Below, in pieces: positions 55,117 to 63,312 of a stretch of 64,000 nucleotides of DNA. The position numbers were made by a program, and so were the translations under genes. The DNA comes from JBMOKU01 sp049324315 (lineage in GTDB: Bacteria; Bacillota; Clostridia; Peptostreptococcales; Thermotaleaceae). The notes beneath the pieces were generated by a model. The model saw only the letters and a program-made list of their open reading frames with translations. It did no database searches and was not told the DNA's origin. Every line of letters starts with the position of its first letter. The first letter of the stretch is position 1. The DNA is taken from assembly GCA_049324315.1 (NCBI GenBank), contig JBMOKU010000044.1, positions 1 through 64,000 on the forward strand, written 5' to 3'.

Positions 55117-56127
55117 TTACCAAGTCCCTCCTTTCGTCTTTTTTAATAGATAGATGAAAAAAGGTCCCCCTATAAGAGAGGTCAAAATACCTATGGGAAT
55201 TTCACCGCTGGTGACCGCTCTGGAGATATTATCAATAACAACAAGAAAGGAAGCACCTAAAGCACAACTGACAGGTAAAAGGATCTTATTATCATTCCCC
55301 CCGATCATCCGCCCGATATGAGGGATTATCAAACCGACCCAACCGATGGTACCGCTGACACAAACTGCCCCGGCGGTAGATAGCGTAGCAAAGCCAATGG
55401 CTATTAGCTTATCAAGATTAGCATCGATGCCTAAAGTCTGGGCTTCACGATCTCCCATGGAAAGCACATTGATTCTCCAACGAATGAATAGCAAGCCCAC
55501 TATGCCTAAAATCATGGGCGGAGCACCTATAATGAGGTCTTGCTGACTTGCAGTGGCAAAGCTGCCCATCAGCCAAAAAGTGATGGCCGGCAGTTGATTA
55601 AAGGGATCTGAGACATACTTAATAAAAGAAATAAGAGATGAAAATATGGAGGATACCACCACACCTCCCAATATCAGCATAATGGTGGGAGTAGTATTGT
55701 AAATCCGTCCTATCATATAGCTCAGTAGTACTGCTAAGCCTCCAAATAGCAAAGCAAAAACATATACATAGGGAGATGAACGACTAAATAAAAGAATGGC
55801 TAATGCTGCACCAAAACCTGAACCTGAACTCACTCCCAACATGCCGGAGTTTACCAGTGGATTTCGGAAAATTCCCTGAAAGGCAGCACCGCTCGCAGCC
55901 AGGGAGGCTCCTACTAAAGCAGCTAATATAGCTCTAGGCATACGAATATCCCAAATAATCGTATAATATGTATCCTGCATCGTTAGATAATTCTTAAAAA
56001 AGGGATAGGCCAGTATGCCTGGTATATCTTTTAGTGGAATAGGGTATCTTCCAATAAAGAGCGTTAAAAATGACAGTACAATAGGAGATAAAAATATGGT
56101 TATATAAAGGATTTTCTTTTTTATCAT
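55117..56127 (-). CDS. FecCD/BtuC/MolB-type ABC importer permease
   Basis: 336 residues, about ten membrane helices. Family motifs: YTIIWDIRMPRAILAALVGASLAASGAAFQGIFRNPLVNSGMLGVSSGSGFGAAL, the cytoplasmic coupling segment AQTLGIDANLDK, and GTIGWVGLIIPHIGRMIGGNDNKILLPVSCALGASFLV. The start overlaps the preceding gene's stop by 4 bp. Confidence 0.93.
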   Translation of the reverse strand: MIKKKILYITIFLSPIVLSFLTLFIGRYPIPLKDIPGILAYPFFKNYLTMQDTYYTIIWDIRMPRAILAALVGASLAASGAAFQGIFRNPLVNSGMLGVSSGSGFGAALAILLFSRSSPYVYVFALLFGGLAVLLSYMIGRIYNTTPTIMLILGGVVVSSIFSSLISFIKYVSDPFNQLPAITFWLMGSFATASQQDLIIGAPPMILGIVGLLFIRWRINVLSMGDREAQTLGIDANLDKLIAIGFATLSTAGAVCVSGTIGWVGLIIPHIGRMIGGNDNKILLPVSCALGASFLVVIDNISRAVTSGEIPIGILTSLIGGPFFIYLLKKTKGGTW

Positions 56128-56768
56128 GGTGTCCTCTTTTTAGCTTTTGCTATGGCAATAAATACAAAAATCCCGGCAATCGTTATAAGTATAGGCCATA
56201 TAAATGACATAAGATAGCCAGCAGAGCCTTCATTCGTATCGGCACTATCAATAGCAGCAGTAGTGTTACTTTGATTAGCTGTATTAACTCCATTATTCTC
56301 CTCAGGTAATAAGGCCACGGTGGTAAAAGAAAAAGAGATACTTTTTTCTAAACTGGTGCCATTTTTTGACTGAAGCTTTGGCGAAATCTTCACCCGATAG
56401 GACGTATTTTCCCTCAAAGCTTCTTTGGGCTTAATCATAATTTCTCTTTTTCTATCTGGTTCCATTTGATCGTCAGGAAAGATTACATCTATAGGCACCA
56501 CTTGATTGTCTGCATCTAGCAGTAAAAAACATTTGGCGTTATTTTCCTTAACCGTTTGATTAACCACATTCTTGTTGAATAACAATTTTATTTGCGCATC
56601 CAGCTCCACGTCCTTAGCGGCATTTTTAGGAACGGACTCTACCAGGTCTAAGACAGCGTTTTTTCCATCGCTATCTATGCTTTTGTTTTCTGTACCATAA
56701 GAAGGACTCATACTGGCAAAAATGAAAATAAACAAGAGCATGATCCATAGTACAAGTTTGTTTTTCAT
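56124..56768 (-). CDS. Exported Ig-like (Big_5-type) protein, membrane anchored
   Basis: 214 residues: signal peptide (VLWIMLLFIFIFASMSPSYG), one Ig-like domain (VESVPKNAAKDVELDAQIKLLFNKNVVN ... REIMIKPKEALRENTSYRVKISPKLQSKNGTSLEKSISFSF), a low-complexity linker and a C-terminal membrane helix with basic tail (LITIAGIFVFIAIAKAKKR). It is the first gene behind the Moco-type riboswitch and overlaps the permease gene by 4 bp. It may help capture or pass substrate at the cell surface, but I know of no experimental function. Confidence 0.8.
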   Translation of the reverse strand: MKNKLVLWIMLLFIFIFASMSPSYGTENKSIDSDGKNAVLDLVESVPKNAAKDVELDAQIKLLFNKNVVNQTVKENNAKCFLLLDADNQVVPIDVIFPDDQMEPDRKREIMIKPKEALRENTSYRVKISPKLQSKNGTSLEKSISFSFTTVALLPEENNGVNTANQSNTTAAIDSADTNEGSAGYLMSFIWPILITIAGIFVFIAIAKAKKRTP

Positions 56769-56810
56769 CGTTTTTCTTCCTTTCCTGTTTAGACTTATAT
56801 TTTAGAACAT

Positions 56811-56837
56811 AAAAAAACAGCACCCTATGGAAGCTGT
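56811..56837 (-). terminator. Terminator of the Moco-type leader
   Basis: ACAGC and GCTGT with an inner CC/GG pairing, followed by seven T, 43 bp before the first start codon. The core stem is short. It is placed where the riboswitch expression platform should be. Confidence 0.6.
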
Positions 56838-56884
56838 CATTAACGAAAGTAACCTTTCTAAGTAAGCCTGAGGTACTCAATTAA

Positions 56885-56978
56885 TTCTACTTTCCAAAGG
56901 GGAGGCATAACCGTTTCCAATCATACCCTATCGGATTGTCTCCATGGTCAAAGACTACAGGAAAACAACCTCGTAGAA
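56885..56978 (-). promoter_or_regulatory. Molybdenum/tungsten-cofactor-type (Moco RNA) riboswitch
   Basis: On the minus strand TTCTAC and GTAGAA close a P1 helix around about 80 bases. The 3' strand reads GCCTCCC-N4-GGAAAGTAG. This is the conserved 3' block of the Moco RNA motif as I know it from the E. coli moaA leader (GCCTCCC, then GGAAAGGTG), with the P1 bases changed in a compensating way. CTACGAGG gives the matching 5' block. A -10 box TATAAT at 57007-57012 sets the start just upstream. Confidence 0.78.
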
Positions 56979-57156
56979 ATAAAGCCCAGCTATTTATTTA
57001 GTTACTATTATATCATAGTTTAATAAAATGGTTATTCTTAATATTTTGATATTAACAGAAATTTATGACGGTTACTTTGTATTCCTGCTCTTCTTTTGTT
57101 GTTCCCATAAGTATAGTACATTTAAGACCTGTCCGTCTCTTAAAAGCAGGTGAATC

Positions 57157-57540
57157 CTACTCAAACAGATCGATCCCCAGTGCCTTATAAAAGCCCCAGT
57201 CAATATCATGGGTCATAGGAAGATTCATATCCTTCCTGAATTTGATAATGCTTGCCTTCATCCCTTCACCATAGATTCCATCCACATAACCAGCATAATA
57301 TCCTTCTCTCTTCAATACCTTCTGTACCTCATATACATCTGATCCTCTATCTCCCGGCGTTAGCACACGAAAGCCATTGCCAAAGGGTCCAAAAACACCA
57401 CCCCAAATGTTCACCGGTGTCCCCACCTTCACGATTTGAAACAATTCTTCAACATCTCGATTTCTCATACGAATGCATCCGTGAGATGCCGCCATACCAA
57501 TGGAACCTGGTCTGTTGCTCCCCTGGATCCCATATTTCCC
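57157..57540 (-). pseudogene. Truncated L,D-transpeptidase (YkuD) with peptidoglycan-binding domain
   Basis: The frame reads YGIQGSNRPGSIGMAASHGCIRMRN, the C-terminal half of a YkuD catalytic domain including the SHGC nucleophile motif, then a peptidoglycan-binding domain (GDRGSDVYEVQKVLKREGYYAGYVDGIYGEGMKASIIKFRKD). Upstream of GKYG there is an in-frame TAG (57541-57543), and I find no N-terminal half. The first conserved His of the family (usually YGIHG) is Gln here. It is most likely an inactive remnant at the border of the accessory region. Confidence 0.8.
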
Positions 57541-57762
57541 CTACCATGCTTATAAACATATAAGAAATTTCATGAAATCAGCTTCTTTTTTCAACTCTGC
57601 TTTAATATTGCTCTTAACTGAATTACTAATAATCATTAGGTAAACAAATATAAGAATCGGATTTGATTCTAAACATATTTATTATGCTATATTAGCAATG
57701 TCTATAGCTACGTTACTATTGGATTACATTATTTTTTCAAGTCTCAAAGCACACTCCACATA

Positions 57763-57782
57763 CCAAGTTTATGGATAATGGG
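57763..57782 (+). repeat. Short direct repeat, copy 1
   Basis: ccaagtttatggataatggg matches ccaattttatggataatggg at 60393-60412 in all but one position. The two copies bracket the hydrolase/acetyltransferase part of the cassette-like region. Confidence 0.5.
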
Positions 57783-57793
57783 AAGTTAGTTTC

Positions 57794-57992
57794 ACCTAAC
57801 GTTTCGCATTCAAGACGTTCCTGAACCGGACCTCATAGGAATACCACTTCGGCGCGCTTGCACCGGTGAAAGAATGTGCTTTGGCAGTATTTATTTCAAA
57901 CATTATCTACACTCAAATTGTAAATTTCAGTAAATCAAGCCACTTGTCTTATCACTCTCCAAGCGAAAGCGAACTTGAAGGCATTGTTATAT
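57794..57992 (-). repeat. attC-like site 1
   Basis: On the minus strand it begins ATATAACAATGCCTTCAAG (R''-like) and ends CTTGAATGCGAAACGTTAGGT, where GTTAGGT fits the integron core GTTRRRY exactly. The two ends are mutually inverted (TTCAAG / CTTGAA). At 199 bp it is longer than typical. The 5' end abuts the stop codon of the small membrane gene. Confidence 0.6.
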
Positions 57993-57998
57993 ATAGTT

Positions 57999-58231
57999 TT
58001 AGCAACTACACTTTAAGCTGATCCCACTTTTCTGATTTGATTTATCAATCATATATGCAACAGCTCCAGATGCAATAAAACCAGTTCCTAGTCCGAATAA
58101 CAAATTATTGAATGCATCTGAGTATAATATAGCAAAATCTACAATAGGGCGAGCCCATCCAAGAGCTATTAAAGGATACCTAAAAGTTCAGAAATAATAT
58201 ATGGTTTTTCAGCACCCAATTTCTTATACAT
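57999..58231 (-). pseudogene. Small membrane protein gene with a one-base frameshift
   Basis: ATG 58231 (AGGAGAA upstream) opens MYKKLGAEKPYIISELLGIL and stops. One base out of frame the sequence continues RYPLIALGWARPIVDFAILY, then a hydrophobic helix (NNLLFGLGTGFIASGAVAYMIDKSNQ), to TAA 57999. The 233-bp length is not a multiple of three, so an indel or sequencing error broke it. It sits neatly between attC-like sites 2 and 1 with its own ribosome binding site. Confidence 0.65.
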
Positions 58232-58270
58232 TTAAAATTCTCCTGTTATTAATATAATTTTTAAGCTTTC

Positions 58271-58380
58271 ACATAACGTCTGGAATTTCCGACACCGAGA
58301 AGCTTAGAAAGCTCTTTTCTTAGCTTGGCTATCTTTTCAAGCCAAGCTGAACAGAAATTTATTGTTAGGTGTCGTTTCCA
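58271..58380 (-). repeat. attC-like site 2
   Basis: 110 bp. The minus strand starts ACCTAAC (fits RYYYAAC) and ends GTTATGT. Inside, AGCTTGGCT and AGCCAAGCT form a hairpin. A further pair, GACACC before and GGTGTC near the end, gives outer complementarity. Size and symmetry fit an integron attC. It follows the alpha/beta hydrolase gene. Confidence 0.6.
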
Positions 58381-58540
58381 GGTTTGAAATTGAGCTATGT
58401 TTGCGCCCGTTTTCTTACACTTTCTTCGCACTGCTATAGGGTATACCAATCCTGAAATCAGCAATTGTATCCTTGACGATGGTATAGTCATATTGTTAAA
58501 CAGGCACATCAATCGACCAAAGGATTCAGGTTTAGCACGT

Positions 58541-59350
58541 TCATGAATCAATGACTGTTCCAATTGAACGTATGAAGGATCCGACGACAGTCGCAAAGCG
58601 CTCTGGCTGGTCTAAATGGACACTGTGGCCAGCTTCCCGGATTTGTTCTGCCTTAAGTCTTGGATTAAGACGTTGCAGCTCTTCGGCAACAACAGACGAA
58701 ACCACGCCTTTATCACCAAATACGATGAGGCTTGGAACGTCAATTGCACTCACTAACATCTTATAATCAGGGTTCGGTGGCGTGAGAACGTCAAAGGCGG
58801 CCATGCTTGTTTGAAGTCGTGCCCGAGCGAACAGCTCAAGGGTCTCCCCTGACCGATTAGGGTGTCTATTCCGCGCTTCTGCCACCACCTCATCCAATGA
58901 CATATTGAGCATTCGCCGATGCTGATCGGCGACATCACTATCGCGAACTTCGCGCTGAACTTTTGGACTCAAGAACGTTGGATCAGCTAAGACCAGGCCA
59001 CGGAGTAGATTTGGTTTACGACTTGCCACCACGGCTGCAGTCATCCCCCCCATAGAATGTCCGAGCAGGATCGGAGGAGGAAGTCTTAGGGCATTTATTA
59101 AACCGGCAACATCGTTTGCATGGTCTTCGTATCGGTATCCAAAGTCAGGTACACTTGAATTGCCATGTCCCCTAGCATCCGGCATGATTACGTCATATTC
59201 TTTCTCCATAACATGTGCCAAACCTGTCCAACACACGCCATTAGTCATTAATCCATGTAGCAAAATTAAAGGCGGTTTGTTTCCCCCGGTTCTTGTGTAG
59301 TGTATGTTAATTCCGTTTGTTTCGCAGACTGCTGTGTTCCAGTAGGTCAT
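58541..59350 (-). CDS. Alpha/beta hydrolase
   Basis: 269 residues, full-length alpha/beta hydrolase fold: oxyanion region LILLHGLMTN, PDARGHGNS, nucleophile elbow LLGHSMGGMT (Ser about 98), the acid in VFGDKG and the catalytic His in AGHSVH. GGAGG precedes the ATG. Base composition is visibly richer in G+C than the surroundings, a sign of transfer. The substrate is unknown. Confidence 0.9.
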   Translation of the reverse strand: MTYWNTAVCETNGINIHYTRTGGNKPPLILLHGLMTNGVCWTGLAHVMEKEYDVIMPDARGHGNSSVPDFGYRYEDHANDVAGLINALRLPPPILLGHSMGGMTAAVVASRKPNLLRGLVLADPTFLSPKVQREVRDSDVADQHRRMLNMSLDEVVAEARNRHPNRSGETLELFARARLQTSMAAFDVLTPPNPDYKMLVSAIDVPSLIVFGDKGVVSSVVAEELQRLNPRLKAEQIREAGHSVHLDQPERFATVVGSFIRSIGTVIDS

Positions 59351-59493
59351 ATGTTATTTCCTCCAAGCGTAAAATTCAGGGTAACGTTTATAAGTTTAGA
59401 GCTTTTATATAAAATGTTCAAACACTGTTGGTGTTTCAAAACCTTGTCAATTAAAGTCAATGCAGCAGCAGTGGATATTGGTATGCAAATGGA

Positions 59494-59587
59494 GCCTAGC
59501 GTCCCCTGTCTTCCCGAAGTCCATCGCTCATTAACTTCATACTTCCTCAAACTCAATGCGATGGATTTTGGAAAGACAATGTTATAT
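59494..59587 (-). repeat. attC-like site 3
   Basis: 94 bp. The minus strand starts ATATAAC and ends GCTAGGC (one base from GTTAGGC). Long internal arms TGTCTTTCCAAAATCCATCGC-like and GCGATGGACTTCGGGAAGACA face each other. It follows the broken GNAT gene. Confidence 0.55.
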
Positions 59588-59700
59588 GAAGCCCCAATAC
59601 GGAAACTGCCCAAAACTTTTCTTTATTATTACTGCTGATTCATTTAATGAAAACTTGTATTGCCACTTCCTAAGCTTGTATAATTCTATTAAAGACTAAG

Positions 59701-60162
59701 CTACGACAATTCTTTCATCATTAAATATTCAGTAACACCACTTTTATATAGGTTTGGAATAACCCCTACTTCTTTATAACCACATTTCTCATACAATTGC
59801 TTTGCTTTTGAATTAAAATCAGCCACTACAAGAAAAACCTTTGAGCTTTGAGCAACCACTTTTTCAAAATAATCTAGTAATTCTTTTCCTATACCAAGAT
59901 TCCTAAACTCTTCTTTAATTGCAATTATATGTAAATAGGGAAAACCATGAAACGCACCATTGCGTATAAACTATATAAAACCTAAGCATAATCCTTTGTT
60001 ATCTAACGCAACTAAGATTTCTTGTTTTGTAATGCCTTCGCTTATAGCCTGTATAACCTTGTTTTCCTGCGGAAAGTAAACTCTTCCCAACTCTGAATTC
60101 TGCAATGCTATTACACAATCATTAAGATGCTCACATCCTGCTTTTATAATATTATTGATCAT
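59701..60162 (-). pseudogene. GNAT acetyltransferase interrupted by one amber codon
   Basis: The 154-codon frame from ATG 60162 to TAG 59701 is complete except for TAG at 59971-59973 (codon 64, between LGFI and FIRNGAFHGFP). The rest is intact GNAT: YLHIIAIKEEFRNLGIGKELLDYF (acetyl-CoA binding, with RNLGIG) and ADFNSKAKQLYEKCGYKEVGVIPNLY. Related proteins usually have Trp at this position, so TGG to TAG is the likely mutation. AAAGGAG lies before the start. Confidence 0.85.
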
Positions 60163-60209
60163 GTAATATCTCCTTTAACTCACAACATAGTATTGGGGTT
60201 TCATATAAC

Positions 60210-60461
60210 TACTGTACTCCCGACATGTGTCGTGAACACCACCTATCTGCAAATCATAAATTTGTAAATCGAATTCCTTTTATTACATAAAAGGCATTAT
60301 ATAAAAAAATCTTCTACCAATTCCTTTTTTCAACTGCCCATTATTAGCCTTTCATGCTATTTAATCTAGAACTGCCTTTATAGATATACTTGTCCAATTT
60401 TATGGATAATGGGACATTGAATAATTGTTTTTCAACTACCCCGTATGCTTATACTGTACTC
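60210..60461 (-). other. Non-coding spacer before the GNAT cassette
   Basis: No gene is visible. The stretch holds the second copy of the 20-bp direct repeat (60393-60412), a CGACATGTGTCG palindrome near 60220-60231 and the core-like GTTATAT (60203-60209) just beyond its left end. GAGTACAGTA occurs at both ends (about 60213-60222 and 60448-60457). I could not find a complete attC partner, so no fourth site is claimed. Confidence 0.45.
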
Positions 60462-61274
60462 TTATAGTTTTCTTGCTTTGACTACAAAAGTTACAGGAAG
60501 CATCTTTGCTTTTTTTGCAAAATCGCTGTTATTGTCCCGCGATTGCATAATTTTATCATCAGATTGCTCAATCATTTGCTCAATGACAAATCCTGCTTTT
60601 GCTAGCGCATTCACATAAGTTGATAGTTTACGGTCTGATAATGATAATACACCTCCATCAATAGATAGCGAATACCAAGATTCATCGAAATAACATTTCT
60701 TGAAAACAAGCATATCATTTTCTGCTGCGACACATTTGTGTATGGGATGGGACCAACTAAAAATAAAAACACCATCTTTTTTAAGGTAAGAGGCAATCCG
60801 ACAAAAAGTACCCTCGAGGTCTGTAGTCCAGCCTATTCCATAGACCGAATAAACAAAGTCAAAATAATCCACTGGTATACCACATTCTTCTTCCATGGGG
60901 GAGCAAATCAATTTTGCTGAAAGACCGCATGACGTCAAATGATGCTCTGCCTTTTCAATCTGTTCTTTTGATATATCCATTCCCCATAATTCTGATGCTT
61001 TGCGTTCACCCAAATACTGCAAGGAATGACCGGTGCCACAACCTATCTCCAGTATTTTTTTTCCTAATAGATTACCAAAAAGTTGACACTTTTCTTCTGA
61101 AACAAATGCACCATAGAAAGGAAGCACAGTTGTTCCTATAACATCATTTCCTTTTGTATTCCAGAAAAGCTCGTTTGTTTTATGAACCGTATCCTTGTCC
61201 ATATCAACCGAAATGGCGCAGCCAACCTCACCAGCGCCTATAATGTTTGTTCTATAAACAGAATTCTCGTCCAT
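60462..61274 (-). CDS. Class I SAM-dependent methyltransferase
   Basis: 270 residues from ATG 61274 (GGGGAGG eight bases upstream); a longer in-frame ORF to 61313 has no such site. The Rossmann-fold motif I is KKILEIGCGTGHSLQYLGE (about 75-93), followed by WGMDISKEQIEKAEHHL (motif II), DYFDFVYSVYGIGW (motif IV) and VFIFSWSHPIHKCV. It is a ubiquinone/menaquinone-type small-molecule methyltransferase family member. The substrate is unknown. Confidence 0.88.
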   Translation of the reverse strand: MDENSVYRTNIIGAGEVGCAISVDMDKDTVHKTNELFWNTKGNDVIGTTVLPFYGAFVSEEKCQLFGNLLGKKILEIGCGTGHSLQYLGERKASELWGMDISKEQIEKAEHHLTSCGLSAKLICSPMEEECGIPVDYFDFVYSVYGIGWTTDLEGTFCRIASYLKKDGVFIFSWSHPIHKCVAAENDMLVFKKCYFDESWYSLSIDGGVLSLSDRKLSTYVNALAKAGFVIEQMIEQSDDKIMQSRDNNSDFAKKAKMLPVTFVVKARKL

Positions 61275-61382
61275 GCAGACACCCTCCCCAAATATAAATA
61301 ACCAGCAACTCATGTTTTATATTTTAACTTCGTAGTATTAGTCTAATGAGAAACTTCGCAAATTAAATAAAATTAACCTCTT

Positions 61383-62015
61383 TTAAAATAATATTGAAGG
61401 CATAGTTATAACTGATTTTATTTCAAGCAAAATATCAACTTTTTTATATTCTCTACATCTTTGAATGAATTTCTTATATGTTTTATAATCATGAATTAAT
61501 ACTTCAACTTCAGATAAATCAAATTCAAGGTTTCCAGGTATTCGCCACTCTCTCTCATGCGTCCAGTCAATAAAATTATTTTCATTTGATAAATCAAAAT
61601 TTACAATTCGCCAATAATTTTCTTTGCTTAGATACTTTTTAGCCTCTTCAGTAATATCATAAATAACGGGTCTTCCTCCCTTATTAAAAATAAATTCCTT
61701 TGAAAACCTTAGTCCAAAACCAGTATATCTAAAACTTTTTGCCTTATTCTCTTTCTTTAATTGCTGTTCGTAAAAAATATTCTCTGCAACGGAATGTAAC
61801 GGTATATCTTGAAAACATACAGCTGAAATATTACCATTTACATATCCAGATTTAGTAGTACTTCCAATAATTTTTTGCTCAGTTAGTATTTTCATAAGAA
61901 TATCCAAAGAAGAATACTTATGTCCATTTATAGTATTCGCCTTTGTAAGATGTACCAAGCCAGACGTGAAATCACTCCTCCTCGAAATTCTTTTCCTCCA
62001 TCCGTTTATATCCAA
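61383..62015 (-). CDS. AbiGi/DUF2971-like protein, possible phage-defence gene
   Basis: About 210 residues from TTG 62015 (GGGAGG seven bases upstream). The pattern SGLVHLTKANT near the N-terminus, CFQDIPLHSVAEN, then WTHEREWRIPGNLEF and SEVEVLIHDYKTY resembles proteins annotated as AbiGi-type abortive-infection antitoxin or DUF2971. It is AT-rich and has a possible -10 box (TATAAT) about 50 bp upstream. It neighbours a HEPN-like gene. The defence role is inferred from family resemblance and context. Confidence 0.6.
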   Translation of the reverse strand: MDINGWRKRISRRSDFTSGLVHLTKANTINGHKYSSLDILMKILTEQKIIGSTTKSGYVNGNISAVCFQDIPLHSVAENIFYEQQLKKENKAKSFRYTGFGLRFSKEFIFNKGGRPVIYDITEEAKKYLSKENYWRIVNFDLSNENNFIDWTHEREWRIPGNLEFDLSEVEVLIHDYKTYKKFIQRCREYKKVDILLEIKSVITMPSILF

Positions 62016-62204
62016 AAAAACACCTCCCAAAGGTATTAACGAATTGGGCTTAATATAATAAATGAACGTATTATAGCTTCATTGTAATTATGGTTTAAAT
62101 TTATAGTTTTCTCCCAATGTACAACTTAGAAAAATACTTAGCCTGAAAATCACAAGTCACATCTATACTGGATTTTTATTAAGTTACAGTCTTTCACAAA
62201 CTTA

Positions 62205-62843
62205 TTATTCACCATGATCAGCTTCAAGAAAATCATACAAATAATGTTCTGCTATCATATTTAGGTTTGTACCAATATCCTTAAATCTTAACAAAAAATT
62301 TTCTAGGTCAATTACTACATTATCAAAAGTATCTATATAAAAATGATTGATATACTTCGTATTAAATGGATACCTTGAAAAATCCATATTATCCTTTTGT
62401 TTTCCACTTGATTTATCTTCAATCTTTATATATAGTTCTTTCAAATACTCCTTTAAATTAATGGTTAATTTCTTAAACTGTTCTTTTCTTTCTTTGCTCG
62501 TTTCAAATTCATTAACCCTTGAACATACAACATTAAATATCTGTTTTATATCATGATTTCCTTGAATCTTTTCATCTTTATCTAAAATAACATTTAATGG
62601 CCATGCTATTGCTTTTAAATATAATTCTATTGCATGATTAGCATTAAATAGAATTGGAAAAACAATTATATCTGCATTCTTATTTTCATTATTATCCAAC
62701 ATCTGTTCTACTAATATTATTGAGGACATCATAAATCCCTTTGCAATAACAATCATATTTTTAATATGTTCATGTTTATTTGTTCTCCAATTCATATAAG
62801 CATTTCTATTAATATCTATGTTGTATGAAAATACATCTTTCAT
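62205..62843 (-). CDS. HEPN-like helical protein, possible defence gene
   Basis: 212 residues, mostly helical, with no membrane segment. ILFNANHAIELYLKAIAW and GNHDIKQIFNVV resemble the helix 2-3 region of HEPN-type domains such as AbiV relatives. The C-terminal half (FSRYPFNTKYINHFYIDTFDNVVIDLENFLLRF) continues that pattern. I do not see the RX4-6H ribonuclease motif, so catalytic activity is doubtful. A weak ribosome binding site (GGGGGAAC) precedes the ATG. Confidence 0.5.
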   Translation of the reverse strand: MKDVFSYNIDINRNAYMNWRTNKHEHIKNMIVIAKGFMMSSIILVEQMLDNNENKNADIIVFPILFNANHAIELYLKAIAWPLNVILDKDEKIQGNHDIKQIFNVVCSRVNEFETSKERKEQFKKLTINLKEYLKELYIKIEDKSSGKQKDNMDFSRYPFNTKYINHFYIDTFDNVVIDLENFLLRFKDIGTNLNMIAEHYLYDFLEADHGE

Positions 62844-63249
62844 ATCAGCGTTCCCCCTAGTCTTCGTATTTTTAACTTCCCATTATAGACATTTTCCGTA
62901 TATGGACTAGATTTCAAAATAAATAAACCACACTTAACACAAGCACATCTATAGATATTAATAAGACAAGGTTAATGATAATCTAAGCTTTTGAATAAAA
63001 CATTGCAAATAGATAGATTTATTATCAGCCATAGTATTTTAAAATTGGCGACAGACCTCACAATTAACGTTGCCTTAGGAATGGTTTATTTTGACTTGTC
63101 GCATGTCTATATTTCAGATGTTTGATTGATTATATAGATAATACCTACTATTTTTCAACAGTAGTCACTTAGATTCCTCCATATAAATCCATAGTATTAC
63201 AATAAATCGACCGCAAATATCGACATGTAAAGCAAATTAATGTCATTTT
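62844..63249. other. Intergenic region between divergent genes
   Basis: About 400 bp of AT-rich DNA without a gene. It holds TGACTTGTCG (63092-63101), whose exact reverse complement CGACAAGTCA lies at 63251-63260 over the recombinase promoter. These could be binding sites for the recombinase. Confidence 0.45.
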
Positions 63250-63278
63250 TCGACAAGTCATATATTCTTTGCTATAAT
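63250..63278 (+). promoter_or_regulatory. Promoter of the recombinase gene
   Basis: TCGACA (63250-63255), a 17-bp spacer and TATAAT (63273-63278). The -35 box overlaps one arm of the 10-bp inverted repeat, which would allow autoregulation. Confidence 0.75.
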
Positions 63279-63312
63279 ATCTAATGCAAAAACACACAAA
63301 GGAGGACATCAA

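Noticed and set aside
58261..58596. Minus-strand ORF of 111 codons after the alpha/beta hydrolase
   Set aside because: Most of it is the translation of attC-like site 2, and it overlaps the hydrolase gene by 56 bp.
59347..59613. Minus-strand ORF of 88 codons
   Set aside because: It spans attC-like site 3 and the leader of the hydrolase gene and has no ribosome binding site.
59971..59973. Amber codon as pyrrolysine
   Set aside because: No pyl genes are visible and the position usually holds Trp in related proteins, so a simple nonsense mutation is more likely.
60203..60461. A fourth attC-like site after the methyltransferase gene
   Set aside because: Only one core-like end (GTTATAT) is present. 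No RYYYAAC partner with complementary arms was found.
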